A program made the translations under genes and the position numbers. Below the pieces are notes generated by a model. It saw only the letters and a list, made by a program, of their open reading frames with translations. It did not search any database and had not been told where the DNA came from. Positions 17,531-25,091 of a stretch of 32,490 nt of DNA are shown here, piece by piece. Positions within the stretch are counted from its first letter, which is position 1, and every line of letters starts with the position of its first letter. The DNA comes from Methanobacteriaceae archaeon (GTDB lineage Archaea > Methanobacteriota > Methanobacteria > Methanobacteriales > Methanobacteriaceae). The stretch lies in NCBI GenBank assembly GCA_900766745.1, contig CAAFWR010000079.1, positions 1 to 32,490 on the forward strand, in the 5' to 3' direction.

Positions 17531-19189
17531 TTATAAAGAGTCGTTGTATTTAAAATCTGAATAAAATTTCCTGACAATCTGCCATACATTTGTAAATCCA
17601 TCTTTCAAGTTTATACTAAGCATTTTTTTACTAAGTGAAAGTCTTAAATCAAAATTAGAAACTAAAGAATTAAATTGATTAATAATATCTTCTGAAGTTA
17701 TATCTTCAGCTAATCCTAAATTAATAAAACCATTATCATTATTAGCAAAAGTATTAGCTAGTTCTCTCTCATCCTGACAGATACATATACATGGAACTCC
17801 AATAGAACAAATATCAAATACAGTTCTATCAGCTGAAGTGAATATAATGTCAGCTTTTGCGATAAATTCGCTTATACTTCTTACAGACTGATATATAACA
17901 ACATTACTGTAAATATCATACTTATTTAAGATTTCTTCTTTGTTAGGATGACCAACACCTAATAAAACATCAATATTGCCTGTAAATCCAGAGCTTATTA
18001 AAGCTTGAAGGGTTTTCTCAGTAAGGTTATTTGGATCATTACCTAAAAACATCATGAAAACATTATTAACATCTTCAGTAACAACTTTAGGTTTTTGGAA
18101 ATAGAATTCATCTTCTAAAATATAATATTTATAACCTGTAAAGACATTTGGAAGATCTATTCCATAATCAGATAATGGATTGAAAACAAGGTTAGCTATT
18201 TCAATTCCAGGACCTACATCCTCAAAATTAATAACAAAATAATCATTATCTATTAATTTAGAAATATATTCAAATGAAGTGTCTAAAATATCATTAATTA
18301 TTAAATCAGGATTAAGTTTCTCAATAACATCAAAAATTTCATCAGAATCGTCATAGGTTAAACAGGGATAATTATTAGATAAAATAGCTTCAATTCCCAA
18401 TGGATGGTTGCTTTTTGATATAAAAGTTACATCATGAGAAATCAAGTTATGTGCTATTGCAAGACATCTCCTTACATGGCCTAAACCGATTTCATCAAAG
18501 CCGTTTACAACAATAGCTATTTTCTTTTTATTAACATGCTTTTCAGCTATCCACAAATCTTCAATATTGTTAATAAGAATATTCTCTTTTCCCTGTAGTA
18601 AATTAAGGTTAATACCATTACCAAAAATTGATTCTTTACTGATAAACTGTCTACGAGTAGCTACAATAGCTCTAGTTTCAACAAATTCTGGCATTAATCC
18701 ATTTCCATTAACCATGTGGGAATTTAATGGGAAGAATCTGTTATTTTCTTCATCCAGACCCCATCTTAAATGCCTATCTTCTTTAACTGAAATAACAGTA
18801 TCTAAATTTGGATTATCGAATTTTTCAATAATTCGGTTTATTGAATCAACGGTAATGAAAGGAGCATTTGGTTTAACTACCATGATAATATCATATTCAT
18901 CGAAAGCTGCTTTTTCTCTTTGAAGCATGGTTTCAAAAATCCGTGTTTCAAAATTAGATTCTTTTGTGAAGTTCTTAAATGGTGTTACGCCGCATAATTC
19001 AGAAATTCTAGAGATATCATTATCATCTGTTAAAACAACAATATCGTCCACATATTCAGAAGTCTTTAAAGTATCTAAAATATGCGCTATAAGCGGTTTA
19101 TCACCTAACAACCGAGTATATTTTCGTGGAATTTTCCCATCATCACCAATTGCAGGAATAACCGCTAAAATTTTATTATTACTAAACAT
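17531..19189 (-). CDS. Cytidylyltransferase-PseG fusion for nonulosonic acid-type surface sugar
   Basis: Two domains in 552 residues. Residues 1-220 are a NeuA/KdsB-like cytidylyltransferase (VIPAIGDDGKIPRKYTRLLG, KPLIAHILDTL, MVVKPNAPF). Residues 221-552 resemble PseG, a GT-B-fold hydrolase that removes UDP from a diacetamido-trideoxyhexose in pseudaminic acid synthesis; GLGHVRRCLAIAHNL carries the catalytic-type histidine at 238. Together they would serve synthesis and CMP activation of a sialic-acid-like sugar for the cell surface. The nucleotide loop lacks the usual RGGSK, and the C-terminal SADRTVFDICSIGVP differs from the usual SGGT-like site, so substrate or activity may differ. No NeuB-type synthase is in the window. 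The gene is monocistronic by position. Confidence 0.8.
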   Translation of the reverse strand: MFSNNKILAVIPAIGDDGKIPRKYTRLLGDKPLIAHILDTLKTSEYVDDIVVLTDDNDISRISELCGVTPFKNFTKESNFETRIFETMLQREKAAFDEYDIIMVVKPNAPFITVDSINRIIEKFDNPNLDTVISVKEDRHLRWGLDEENNRFFPLNSHMVNGNGLMPEFVETRAIVATRRQFISKESIFGNGINLNLLQGKENILINNIEDLWIAEKHVNKKKIAIVVNGFDEIGLGHVRRCLAIAHNLISHDVTFISKSNHPLGIEAILSNNYPCLTYDDSDEIFDVIEKLNPDLIINDILDTSFEYISKLIDNDYFVINFEDVGPGIEIANLVFNPLSDYGIDLPNVFTGYKYYILEDEFYFQKPKVVTEDVNNVFMMFLGNDPNNLTEKTLQALISSGFTGNIDVLLGVGHPNKEEILNKYDIYSNVVIYQSVRSISEFIAKADIIFTSADRTVFDICSIGVPCICICQDERELANTFANNDNGFINLGLAEDITSEDIINQFNSLVSNFDLRLSLSKKMLSINLKDGFTNVWQIVRKFYSDFKYNDSL

Positions 19190-19285
19190 AATATCCCAAT
19201 ATAATAAATAATATTAATTAATCATATAATATATATTAAATTAATATTATATTATTTTTACTAATAATAATTCTGGTGTTAACTA

Positions 19286-20332
19286 ATGAAAAACCTTTCA
19301 AAAACCCTAATAAATAAAATAGAAGATATAAAAACTCCTGTGAAGATAATGCATGTTTGCGGTTCTCATGAACATACCATTATGGAAAATGGTATAAGAA
19401 CCCTCCTTCCAGATGAAGTGGAAATTGTTGCAGGTCCTGGGTGTCCTGTATGCGTAGTTCCATCACGTGAAATTGATGAAGCTCTCCAATTAATTGATAA
19501 AGGAGTTACAGTGACTACATTTGGAGATATGCTTAGAGTGCCTGGGTCAAATGGATCACTAGCTGAGGCAAAAGCGGAAGGAGGAGACGTTAGGGTAGTG
19601 TATGGAATTAACAAAGCTATTGAAATAGCTGAAAAAGAAGATAATGACGTCGTATTTATCGCTGCAGGATTTGAAACAACTGCACCGACAACAGCTGCAG
19701 AATTGCTTAATAAACCACCTGAAAACTTCTCAGTACTTTCCTGCCATAGACTAATACCTCCAGCTATCGATTATTTAATAAACTCTGGACAGACAAATCT
19801 GGATGCTTTAATTGAACCTGGTCACGTTTGTACAATTATTGGAACAAAACCCTTTGATTACTTTTCAAATGATTATGGAATCCCTCAGTCAGTAGCTGGA
19901 TTCAATCCATTAGACATTTTAATGTCAGTTTACATGATTTTAAGACAAATAAAAAATGGTACACCTAAAATGGAAAACGAGTATAACCGTGCAGTACGTG
20001 AAGAAGGAAATGTAATTGCGCAGGACATGATGAAACAAGTATTTGATGTAACAAGCAGAGAATGGAGAGGTTTCCCACAAATTCCAGATTCTGTCCTTGA
20101 GATAAAAGACGAATTCTCTGACTATAATGCTCGTGAGAAATATGACATTGAAGTAAAAGAAGTAACAGAAGCACCAAAAGGATGTATTTGCGGACCTATA
20201 TTAAGAGGGATGGCAAGACCTGAAGACTGTAAGCTATTTGGAAAAACCTGCAACCCACTTCACCCAATTGGAGCATGTATGGTTAGTAAAGAAGGAACCT
20301 GCAACATTGCACACAGATATGCTAAAAGGTGA
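19286..20332 (+). CDS. hypD: Hydrogenase formation protein HypD
   Basis: An iron-sulfur scaffold that, with HypC, assembles the Fe(CN)2CO unit of [NiFe] hydrogenases, which methanogens need for hydrogen oxidation. The characteristic cysteine motifs are present: MHVCGSHEHT near residue 26, GPGCPVCVVP near 53, and the C-terminal cluster GCICGPILRG, CKLFGKTCNP, GACMVSKEGTC. FIAAGFETTAPTTA and EPGHVCTIIG are also present. Length 348 fits. GGTGTT lies nine bases before the ATG. It begins a tight run with the phosphatase and the TldE-like gene. Confidence 0.96.
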   Translation: MKNLSKTLINKIEDIKTPVKIMHVCGSHEHTIMENGIRTLLPDEVEIVAGPGCPVCVVPSREIDEALQLIDKGVTVTTFGDMLRVPGSNGSLAEAKAEGGDVRVVYGINKAIEIAEKEDNDVVFIAAGFETTAPTTAAELLNKPPENFSVLSCHRLIPPAIDYLINSGQTNLDALIEPGHVCTIIGTKPFDYFSNDYGIPQSVAGFNPLDILMSVYMILRQIKNGTPKMENEYNRAVREEGNVIAQDMMKQVFDVTSREWRGFPQIPDSVLEIKDEFSDYNAREKYDIEVKEVTEAPKGCICGPILRGMARPEDCKLFGKTCNPLHPIGACMVSKEGTCNIAHRYAKR

Positions 20333-20337
20333 AAGAG

Positions 20338-21051
20338 TTGAAAGTAGAAGCAATAGCTGTAGATATTGATGGAACCATAACTGACTCTAAAAGAAGACTC
20401 TGTAATTCAGCTATGGAAGCTATTAGAAAGGCTGAAGCCCTTGGAGTGCCAACAATAATTGTGACTGGAAACCTTGTAACATTTGGATATGCAACAGCTA
20501 CATTACTTGGAGCCACAGGAGGTGTTGTCTGTGAGAATGGTGGAGTAATCTTTAAAGAAGGATTGAACAACAACAGAGTCGACATATTGATTACTAAAGA
20601 ATATGTAAATAAAGCCAATCAGCATCTAATAAACAAAATAGGCCCTAAGATTGAAAAAATAACTTCAGACGACGATAATTACAGAGAAACTGAAATTGCC
20701 TATTATAAACTTATTGAAAGAGAAGCAATAGAAAAAGCATTAGAAGATTTTGAAGATTTAGACAAAATAGAACTCTATGACAGTGGTTTTGCAATACATT
20801 TAACTGATAAACGAGTTAATAAAGGATCTTCCCTTAAACTTTTATGTGAAAAAACCGGAATTAATATTAAGCATGTGATGGCAATAGGAGATAGTGAAAA
20901 CGACATTGATTTTTTAAAAGTAGCTGGAATTAAGGTTTCTGTTGCAAATGCAGATGAAGCGCTTAAACAGCAAAGTGATTATGTCTGTAGAAAATCCTAT
21001 GGAGATGGAGTCCAGGAAGCCATTAACAAATTTGTAATTGGAGATGAGTAA
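20338..21051 (+). CDS. Phosphoglycolate phosphatase, archaeal HAD type
   Basis: A HAD-superfamily hydrolase expected to dephosphorylate 2-phosphoglycolate. Motif I is DIDGTITDS, motif II VTGN, the lysine region VNKGSSLKLL, and motif IV AIGDSENDIDFLK. It has the Cof-type cap domain and a length of 237. I favour the TTG at 20338 because AGGTGA, a strong Shine-Dalgarno, lies five bases before it. The GTG at 20329 (overlapping the hypD stop as GTGA) would have that site inside its own codons. Either way the gene is coupled to hypD. Only the family is certain; other sugar phosphates are possible substrates. Confidence 0.88.
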   Translation: MKVEAIAVDIDGTITDSKRRLCNSAMEAIRKAEALGVPTIIVTGNLVTFGYATATLLGATGGVVCENGGVIFKEGLNNNRVDILITKEYVNKANQHLINKIGPKIEKITSDDDNYRETEIAYYKLIEREAIEKALEDFEDLDKIELYDSGFAIHLTDKRVNKGSSLKLLCEKTGINIKHVMAIGDSENDIDFLKVAGIKVSVANADEALKQQSDYVCRKSYGDGVQEAINKFVIGDE

Positions 21052-21053
21052 CC

Positions 21054-22364
21054 ATGTTGATTGATAGAATAGATGACGTAACTAAAGAAGTTTCACAAAT
21101 TGCTGAAGAATATGAAATATATATGGCTATTGGAAAAGGAATAGAACTTGAATCTGAAAAAAACAAACTAAATTTTGCTAAAGAAGAAATAAGTGAAGGA
21201 ATTGGAATAAGAGTTATAAAAAACAATCGCGTTGGTTTTGCATTTACATCAGACTTCTCAAAAATTAAAGAAACTACAGAACAGGCTTTGGCAAATACTA
21301 GCTTAAATAAGGAAGATAAAAACATCCAATTTGCAATGCCTGAAAAAGAAGTGAATGTTAAAGGAATCTATGATGAAAACTATGAAAATCTAGATATTGA
21401 AACATCCATTGACTTTTTAAACAACATTATTGAAAAAGCAGAAGAAAAAAACTGTGAAGTAACTTCAGCAGGATTTTCAGCTGATGAATATGAAAAAGTA
21501 ATCCTCAATTCAAATGGGGTAAATTTAAGCATGAAAAAGACCCTTTTTGCTGCAGGATTATCTGTAAATGTAATTGAAGGAACTGATATTTCAACATCTT
21601 ATGATTCAATATCTTCAACAAAATTCAGTAATCTAAATGGAGATAAATTAAGCAGCGATGTTTGCAATCTTGCACTAAACTCATTAGGTGGAGAAAATGT
21701 AGAAACCAATGATTATGATGTGGTTCTTGATTATCATGCAGCTACCGGCCTTCTATCAACATTCATATCTGCATTCTCTTCAGAAAATGTGGAACGTGGA
21801 AGATCCACATTAAAAGGAAAGGAAGGAACAGAAATTACAACTGAAAGCTTATCATTATTTGATGACGGTACCTACGAAGGAGCAATATATGCAAGACCTT
21901 TTGATGGAGAAGGGACAGTAAGTAAAAAAACACCCCTAATTAAAGAAGGTGTTTTAAACTCATTTTTATATGATATAACTACTGGAAATAAAGTAGATAC
22001 TGAAAGTACATCAAACGGCAGTAGAGGATATACATCAACACCAAGTGTAGCACCATCAAATTTAATATTTGACTTTAATGAAAGCACAAATATCAATGAA
22101 ATCCAAAAAGGAGTTGTTGTAACTAGCGTTTTAGGCGCCCACACTGCAAATCCAATAACTGGAGATTTCTCAGTAGAAGCTAGCAATGCATTTAAAATAG
22201 AAAAAGGACAAATATCAAAGCCTATCAAAAAGGCAATGATTTCAGGAAACATATTTGAGCTATTGAAAGATTGTCAAAAAATAGAATCCGATACAAAACA
22301 ATACGGACCATTTATTATTCCAAAAATATTGGTTCACGGATTGAGAGTAATCGGTCAAAATTAA
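21054..22364 (+). CDS. TldE/PmbA-like protein of the TldD-TldE protease family
   Basis: A 436-residue protein of the TldD/PmbA family. TldD and TldE form a heterodimeric zinc protease that unfolds and cleaves small peptides; TldE lacks the zinc motif. Here no HExxxH is found. The family features are GIGIRVIKNNRVGFAFTSD near 48, GRSTLKGKEGTEI in the middle, RPFDGEGTVSKKTPLIKEGV near 283, SNGSRGYTSTPSVAPSNL near 322 and the final ILVHGLRVIGQ. It starts two bases after the phosphatase stop, with GGAGATGAG overlapping that stop, so it is the third gene of the hypD run. The TldD partner is not in the window. Confidence 0.9.
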   Translation: MLIDRIDDVTKEVSQIAEEYEIYMAIGKGIELESEKNKLNFAKEEISEGIGIRVIKNNRVGFAFTSDFSKIKETTEQALANTSLNKEDKNIQFAMPEKEVNVKGIYDENYENLDIETSIDFLNNIIEKAEEKNCEVTSAGFSADEYEKVILNSNGVNLSMKKTLFAAGLSVNVIEGTDISTSYDSISSTKFSNLNGDKLSSDVCNLALNSLGGENVETNDYDVVLDYHAATGLLSTFISAFSSENVERGRSTLKGKEGTEITTESLSLFDDGTYEGAIYARPFDGEGTVSKKTPLIKEGVLNSFLYDITTGNKVDTESTSNGSRGYTSTPSVAPSNLIFDFNESTNINEIQKGVVVTSVLGAHTANPITGDFSVEASNAFKIEKGQISKPIKKAMISGNIFELLKDCQKIESDTKQYGPFIIPKILVHGLRVIGQN

Positions 22365-22373
22365 TATAGAGAT

Positions 22374-22402
22374 GTTAAAATGGTAATTACATACCATCTA
22401 AC
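22374..22402. terminator. Hairpin between convergent ends
   Basis: ATGGTA (22380-22385) pairs with TACCAT (22392-22397), extended by GTTA/TAAC after small bulges. It lies between the tldE-like stop and the 81-residue gene stop. The following T tract is weak on both strands, so this is a tentative call. Confidence 0.3.
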
Positions 22403-22632
22403 TTCTTTCTACATCTTTCAACAAAATCGTTAGTTGTCCCAATGTCTAAATATTTTGAAAGTGAATCCTTTGAATTATCAAACTCGTCAATCTGTTTTTT
22501 AGACAATTCATTTATTTTTTTATCTAATTTTTTTAATTCTGCTTCAAAACCCATATTCTGTTTGAATATTTCAACATCTGTTTTTCTAGATAACTGTTTT
22601 AGTTTATTATCAAAATCACTTTTTTTAGACAT
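22387..22632 (-). CDS. Small coiled-coil protein of unknown function
   Basis: An 81-residue charged protein, rich in lysine and aspartate/glutamate, with a heptad-like helix from about residue 25 to 60 (FEAELKKLDKKINELSKKQI). There is no signal peptide and no family I recognise. The ATG at 22632 is preferred over the GTG at 22641 because GGTGAT, a clear Shine-Dalgarno, sits five bases upstream and the longer start would contain it. It follows the GyrI-like gene by 19 bases and is probably the third gene of the moeA operon. Confidence 0.7.
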   Translation of the reverse strand: MSKKSDFDNKLKQLSRKTDVEIFKQNMGFEAELKKLDKKINELSKKQIDEFDNSKDSLSKYLDIGTTNDFVERCRKKLDGM

Positions 22633-22651
22633 AGCTATCACCAGTTGTTTA

Positions 22652-23122
22652 TTATCTCTTAATAATAGGAACTTGTATCTCAGTTAAATAGTTATCTACT
22701 TCATCTTCATTGTATTTGCTTTTAATCAAAATTTCTGTTGGTGAACCTATAATATCATAGCCGTTTGCAATTGAGTAGTCAACTATTTTCTCATATGTAT
22801 CCATTATTGAATCTGTATTTCCTTTATGAACCCCTGTAAGAACATTATGTTCAAATAGATCCACAATTCTTATTAGATCTGTTTTTGCAGGATCCTCTTC
22901 CTCGTCAAGGACTATTCCAACATCAAATACTACATCATCCCCGTTACCAACCTCATGTCTTGATGAGTAATAGATTATAAAAGGTTCTCCACTAACATTA
23001 ATCTCTTCTTCTTCAACCCAACCCATAAGCTTAGCTACAAGCACGTCCATATCCTCAATTGGACCTTTATAATTAATTACAGCTAGTTTTTGATCAGGTA
23101 TCTGTTTTTCTTCACATTCCAT
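22652..23122 (-). CDS. GyrI-like (AraC effector-binding type) domain protein
   Basis: A stand-alone 156-residue GyrI-like small-molecule-binding domain. Visible family features are the start EKQIPDQKLAVINYKGPIED, the central GEPFIIYYSSR, VVFDVGIVLDEE, the VLTGVHKGNTDSIMDTYEKI stretch and the NGYDIIGSPTEI end. Such domains bind hydrophobic cations or act as hydrolases or sequestering proteins; no DNA-binding domain is attached. AAGGAG lies eight bases before the ATG and overlaps the moeA stop region, so it is co-transcribed with moeA. The ligand is unknown. Confidence 0.87.
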   Translation of the reverse strand: MECEEKQIPDQKLAVINYKGPIEDMDVLVAKLMGWVEEEEINVSGEPFIIYYSSRHEVGNGDDVVFDVGIVLDEEEDPAKTDLIRIVDLFEHNVLTGVHKGNTDSIMDTYEKIVDYSIANGYDIIGSPTEILIKSKYNEDEVDNYLTEIQVPIIKR

Positions 23123-23135
23123 CTTTTCAACTCCT

Positions 23136-24377
23136 TTAAATCAATTTATTAAATAAAAATACTTCTACTTCTTCTCCTTCGTCAATCAGTTCTACAGATT
23201 TTAAGACTTTTACATAACCATCAGCTGTTGAAAGTGAGAAAATTGCTCCAGAATCTTTAAATATTGGTTTTACTTTATTTCCATCAACCTTTACAAGCTG
23301 ATACTGCATTCTTCCAACAGGAGAATGTATCCTTTTTTGCAGTATTCCTTTAACTGAATGTTCTGCAAAGCTATATTCCATTCCAGAGAGTTTTGTAATT
23401 ACTGGTGCTACAAATACATTAAAAATCATCAATGCTGAAACAGGATTGCCTGGAAGACCTATTACGATTTTACCATCTACCACGCCTACAATTGTTGGCT
23501 TTCCAGGTTGGACTGAAATTCCATGAATGTAAACTTTGCCTAATTCATCTAGAACATGCTTAATTACATCTCCAAGACCTGCAGATGTTCCTCCAGAACA
23601 TATAAGAATGTCTACTTTTTCCAGTGCTTCCCGGATTTTTGCTTTAACTGAATCATAATCATCTTTAACTATTCCTAAAAACTTTCCATCACCACCACAG
23701 GAGACTATATCATTTTTAATCATATTTCCATTAACATCAAAGATTTTACCGTAAGTTATCTCATCTTTCTGGTCTATTAATTCATTTCCAGTTGATATCA
23801 CTCCAACACAAGGTTTTTTAAATACTTCTACAGTTTTAAACCCTTGAGAGAGGAGAACTCCAATTTTTCCAGGAGTTAAGAGAGTTCCTTTTTCCATAAT
23901 TAACTCCCCTTTCCTAATATCTGAGCCTTTTTTAGCTACATCAAGAGTTGGAGTTGCACTTTTTAAAATATCTACTGTATTTTCTCCTTTATCACAGTAT
24001 TCAACCATCACAACAGCATCTGCACCCCCAGGCATTGCTGCACCAGTACTTATCTCAATAGCCTTACCTTTTTCAACTGTTTTTTCAGACGTGGATCCTG
24101 CCTCTAGAAAATCAATCACTTCTAATGTATTTGGATTTTCATCACTTGCTCCAAATGTATCTTCTGCCTTTACAGCAAAACCATCCTTCAATGCCTTATC
24201 AAATGGAGGAAAATCTATTTTACTTTCCACACCATTAAATAGGATTCTTCCATATGAATCAGCTACTGGAATTTCTTCACTTTTAGGTTCATAAAATTCA
24301 TTAAATAAATCCTGGATTATATCAATAGCTTCCTCAGATTCTTTAATTTTTAAAAATTCTGTTCCCACTTTAATCAA
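23136..24377 (-). CDS. moeA: Molybdopterin molybdenumtransferase MoeA
   Basis: Inserts molybdenum (or tungsten) into adenylylated molybdopterin; in methanogens the cofactor serves formylmethanofuran and formate dehydrogenases. Domain order is normal over 413 residues. The N-terminal region has DSYGRILFNGVESKIDFPPF and KDGFAVKAED. It is followed by GAAMPGGADAVVMVEY, GVISTGNELI, the MPT-binding GGTSAGLGDVIKHVL and GLPGNPVSALMIF, and a C-terminal beta domain. The start is a TTG at 24377; no ATG is available in frame before the conserved region. It leads a three-gene run with the GyrI-like and coiled-coil genes. Confidence 0.95.
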   Translation of the reverse strand: MIKVGTEFLKIKESEEAIDIIQDLFNEFYEPKSEEIPVADSYGRILFNGVESKIDFPPFDKALKDGFAVKAEDTFGASDENPNTLEVIDFLEAGSTSEKTVEKGKAIEISTGAAMPGGADAVVMVEYCDKGENTVDILKSATPTLDVAKKGSDIRKGELIMEKGTLLTPGKIGVLLSQGFKTVEVFKKPCVGVISTGNELIDQKDEITYGKIFDVNGNMIKNDIVSCGGDGKFLGIVKDDYDSVKAKIREALEKVDILICSGGTSAGLGDVIKHVLDELGKVYIHGISVQPGKPTIVGVVDGKIVIGLPGNPVSALMIFNVFVAPVITKLSGMEYSFAEHSVKGILQKRIHSPVGRMQYQLVKVDGNKVKPIFKDSGAIFSLSTADGYVKVLKSVELIDEGEEVEVFLFNKLI

Positions 24378-24489
24378 CTCATCTGATTATTAATATATTA
24401 AGTATATGAAGCTATTATTTTAAAGATTTCTATAACCTCCCAACTTTATTTAAATGAAAATGAATTAGTTCCATAATCTAATCGCTACA

Positions 24490-24500
24490 TTTATATAATT
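24490..24500 (+). promoter_or_regulatory. TATA-like element in the moeA/24639 gap
   Basis: TTTATATAATT stands about 140 bases before the ATG at 24639. The 261-base gap from 24378 is very AT-rich. Apart from this element and a short TTGCA/TGCAA inverted repeat near 24535-24560, I see nothing in it. A leader RNA or small RNA is possible but unsupported. Confidence 0.25.
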
Positions 24501-24638
24501 CACAACTAAACTATAATAAAAGATTTAAAATAACATTGCAGAAATTAAACAATAATGCAATAAAATAAGCTTAATGATTAATTATATTCAATAAATAATA
24601 TTTTTTACAACTACTAAATTTATTGAAGGTGAATAATT

Positions 24639-24977
24639 ATGGAAAACAAACATATATTAATTATCTGTGGAGTAGCTATTGTAATGGCTATAATCATAGC
24701 TACAGCATTAATATACTTCCCATCAGAAGAACAGCCTACTCCTAAAGAAAATAACACAAACAATACAACTACAGTAATTAATCCAATAAAAGAAGATTCG
24801 AATTATGGAAAAGATTCGAATATAGTTAAAGAAGAAGTAAAATTTAATTATCAAGCAGGAGAAGGTTATTATAAAGAAGTAACATATAAAGATGGGAATT
24901 TCCGCCAATATGATACCAAAACAGGTAAATTAATAGGCTCCAGTTATGAAACAGACCCATTACCTAGCATGGAATAA
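24639..24977 (+). CDS. Small membrane-anchored extracellular protein, unknown
   Basis: A 112-residue protein with an N-terminal membrane helix (residues 6-28, ILIICGVAIVMAIIIATALI) and an outside part. The linker at 30-50 is rich in N, T and P with several N-x-T sequons (NNT, NTT) that could be N-glycosylated. The C-terminal 50 residues contain YQAGEGYYKEVTYKDGNFRQ and YDTKTGKLIGSSYE, a short beta-rich motif. No lipobox cysteine follows the helix. GGTGA lies eight bases before the ATG, and a strong terminator follows at 25008. It appears to be a single-gene unit of unknown function. Confidence 0.7.
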   Translation: MENKHILIICGVAIVMAIIIATALIYFPSEEQPTPKENNTNNTTTVINPIKEDSNYGKDSNIVKEEVKFNYQAGEGYYKEVTYKDGNFRQYDTKTGKLIGSSYETDPLPSME

Positions 24978-25007
24978 TTTATCTATTTTTAAAACTGAAA
25001 CATTTTC

Positions 25008-25040
25008 TTATACCATCTAAGATGGTATAAATTATTTTTT
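25008..25040 (+). terminator. Strong intrinsic terminator
   Basis: A perfect 11-base inverted repeat (25008-25018 with 25020-25030) is followed by ATTA and six T residues. It lies 31 bases after the stop of the 24639 gene and also sits downstream of the converging adhesin-like gene. Confidence 0.6.
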
Positions 25041-25091
25041 AAAACTAACTAATGCTTTTATATTGTCTAAATTTCAATTTTATCTTTTCTG

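Noticed and set aside
24378..24638. A leader RNA or riboswitch before the small anchored protein
   Set aside because: No conserved stem pattern is recognisable; only AT-rich sequence with short, weak repeats.
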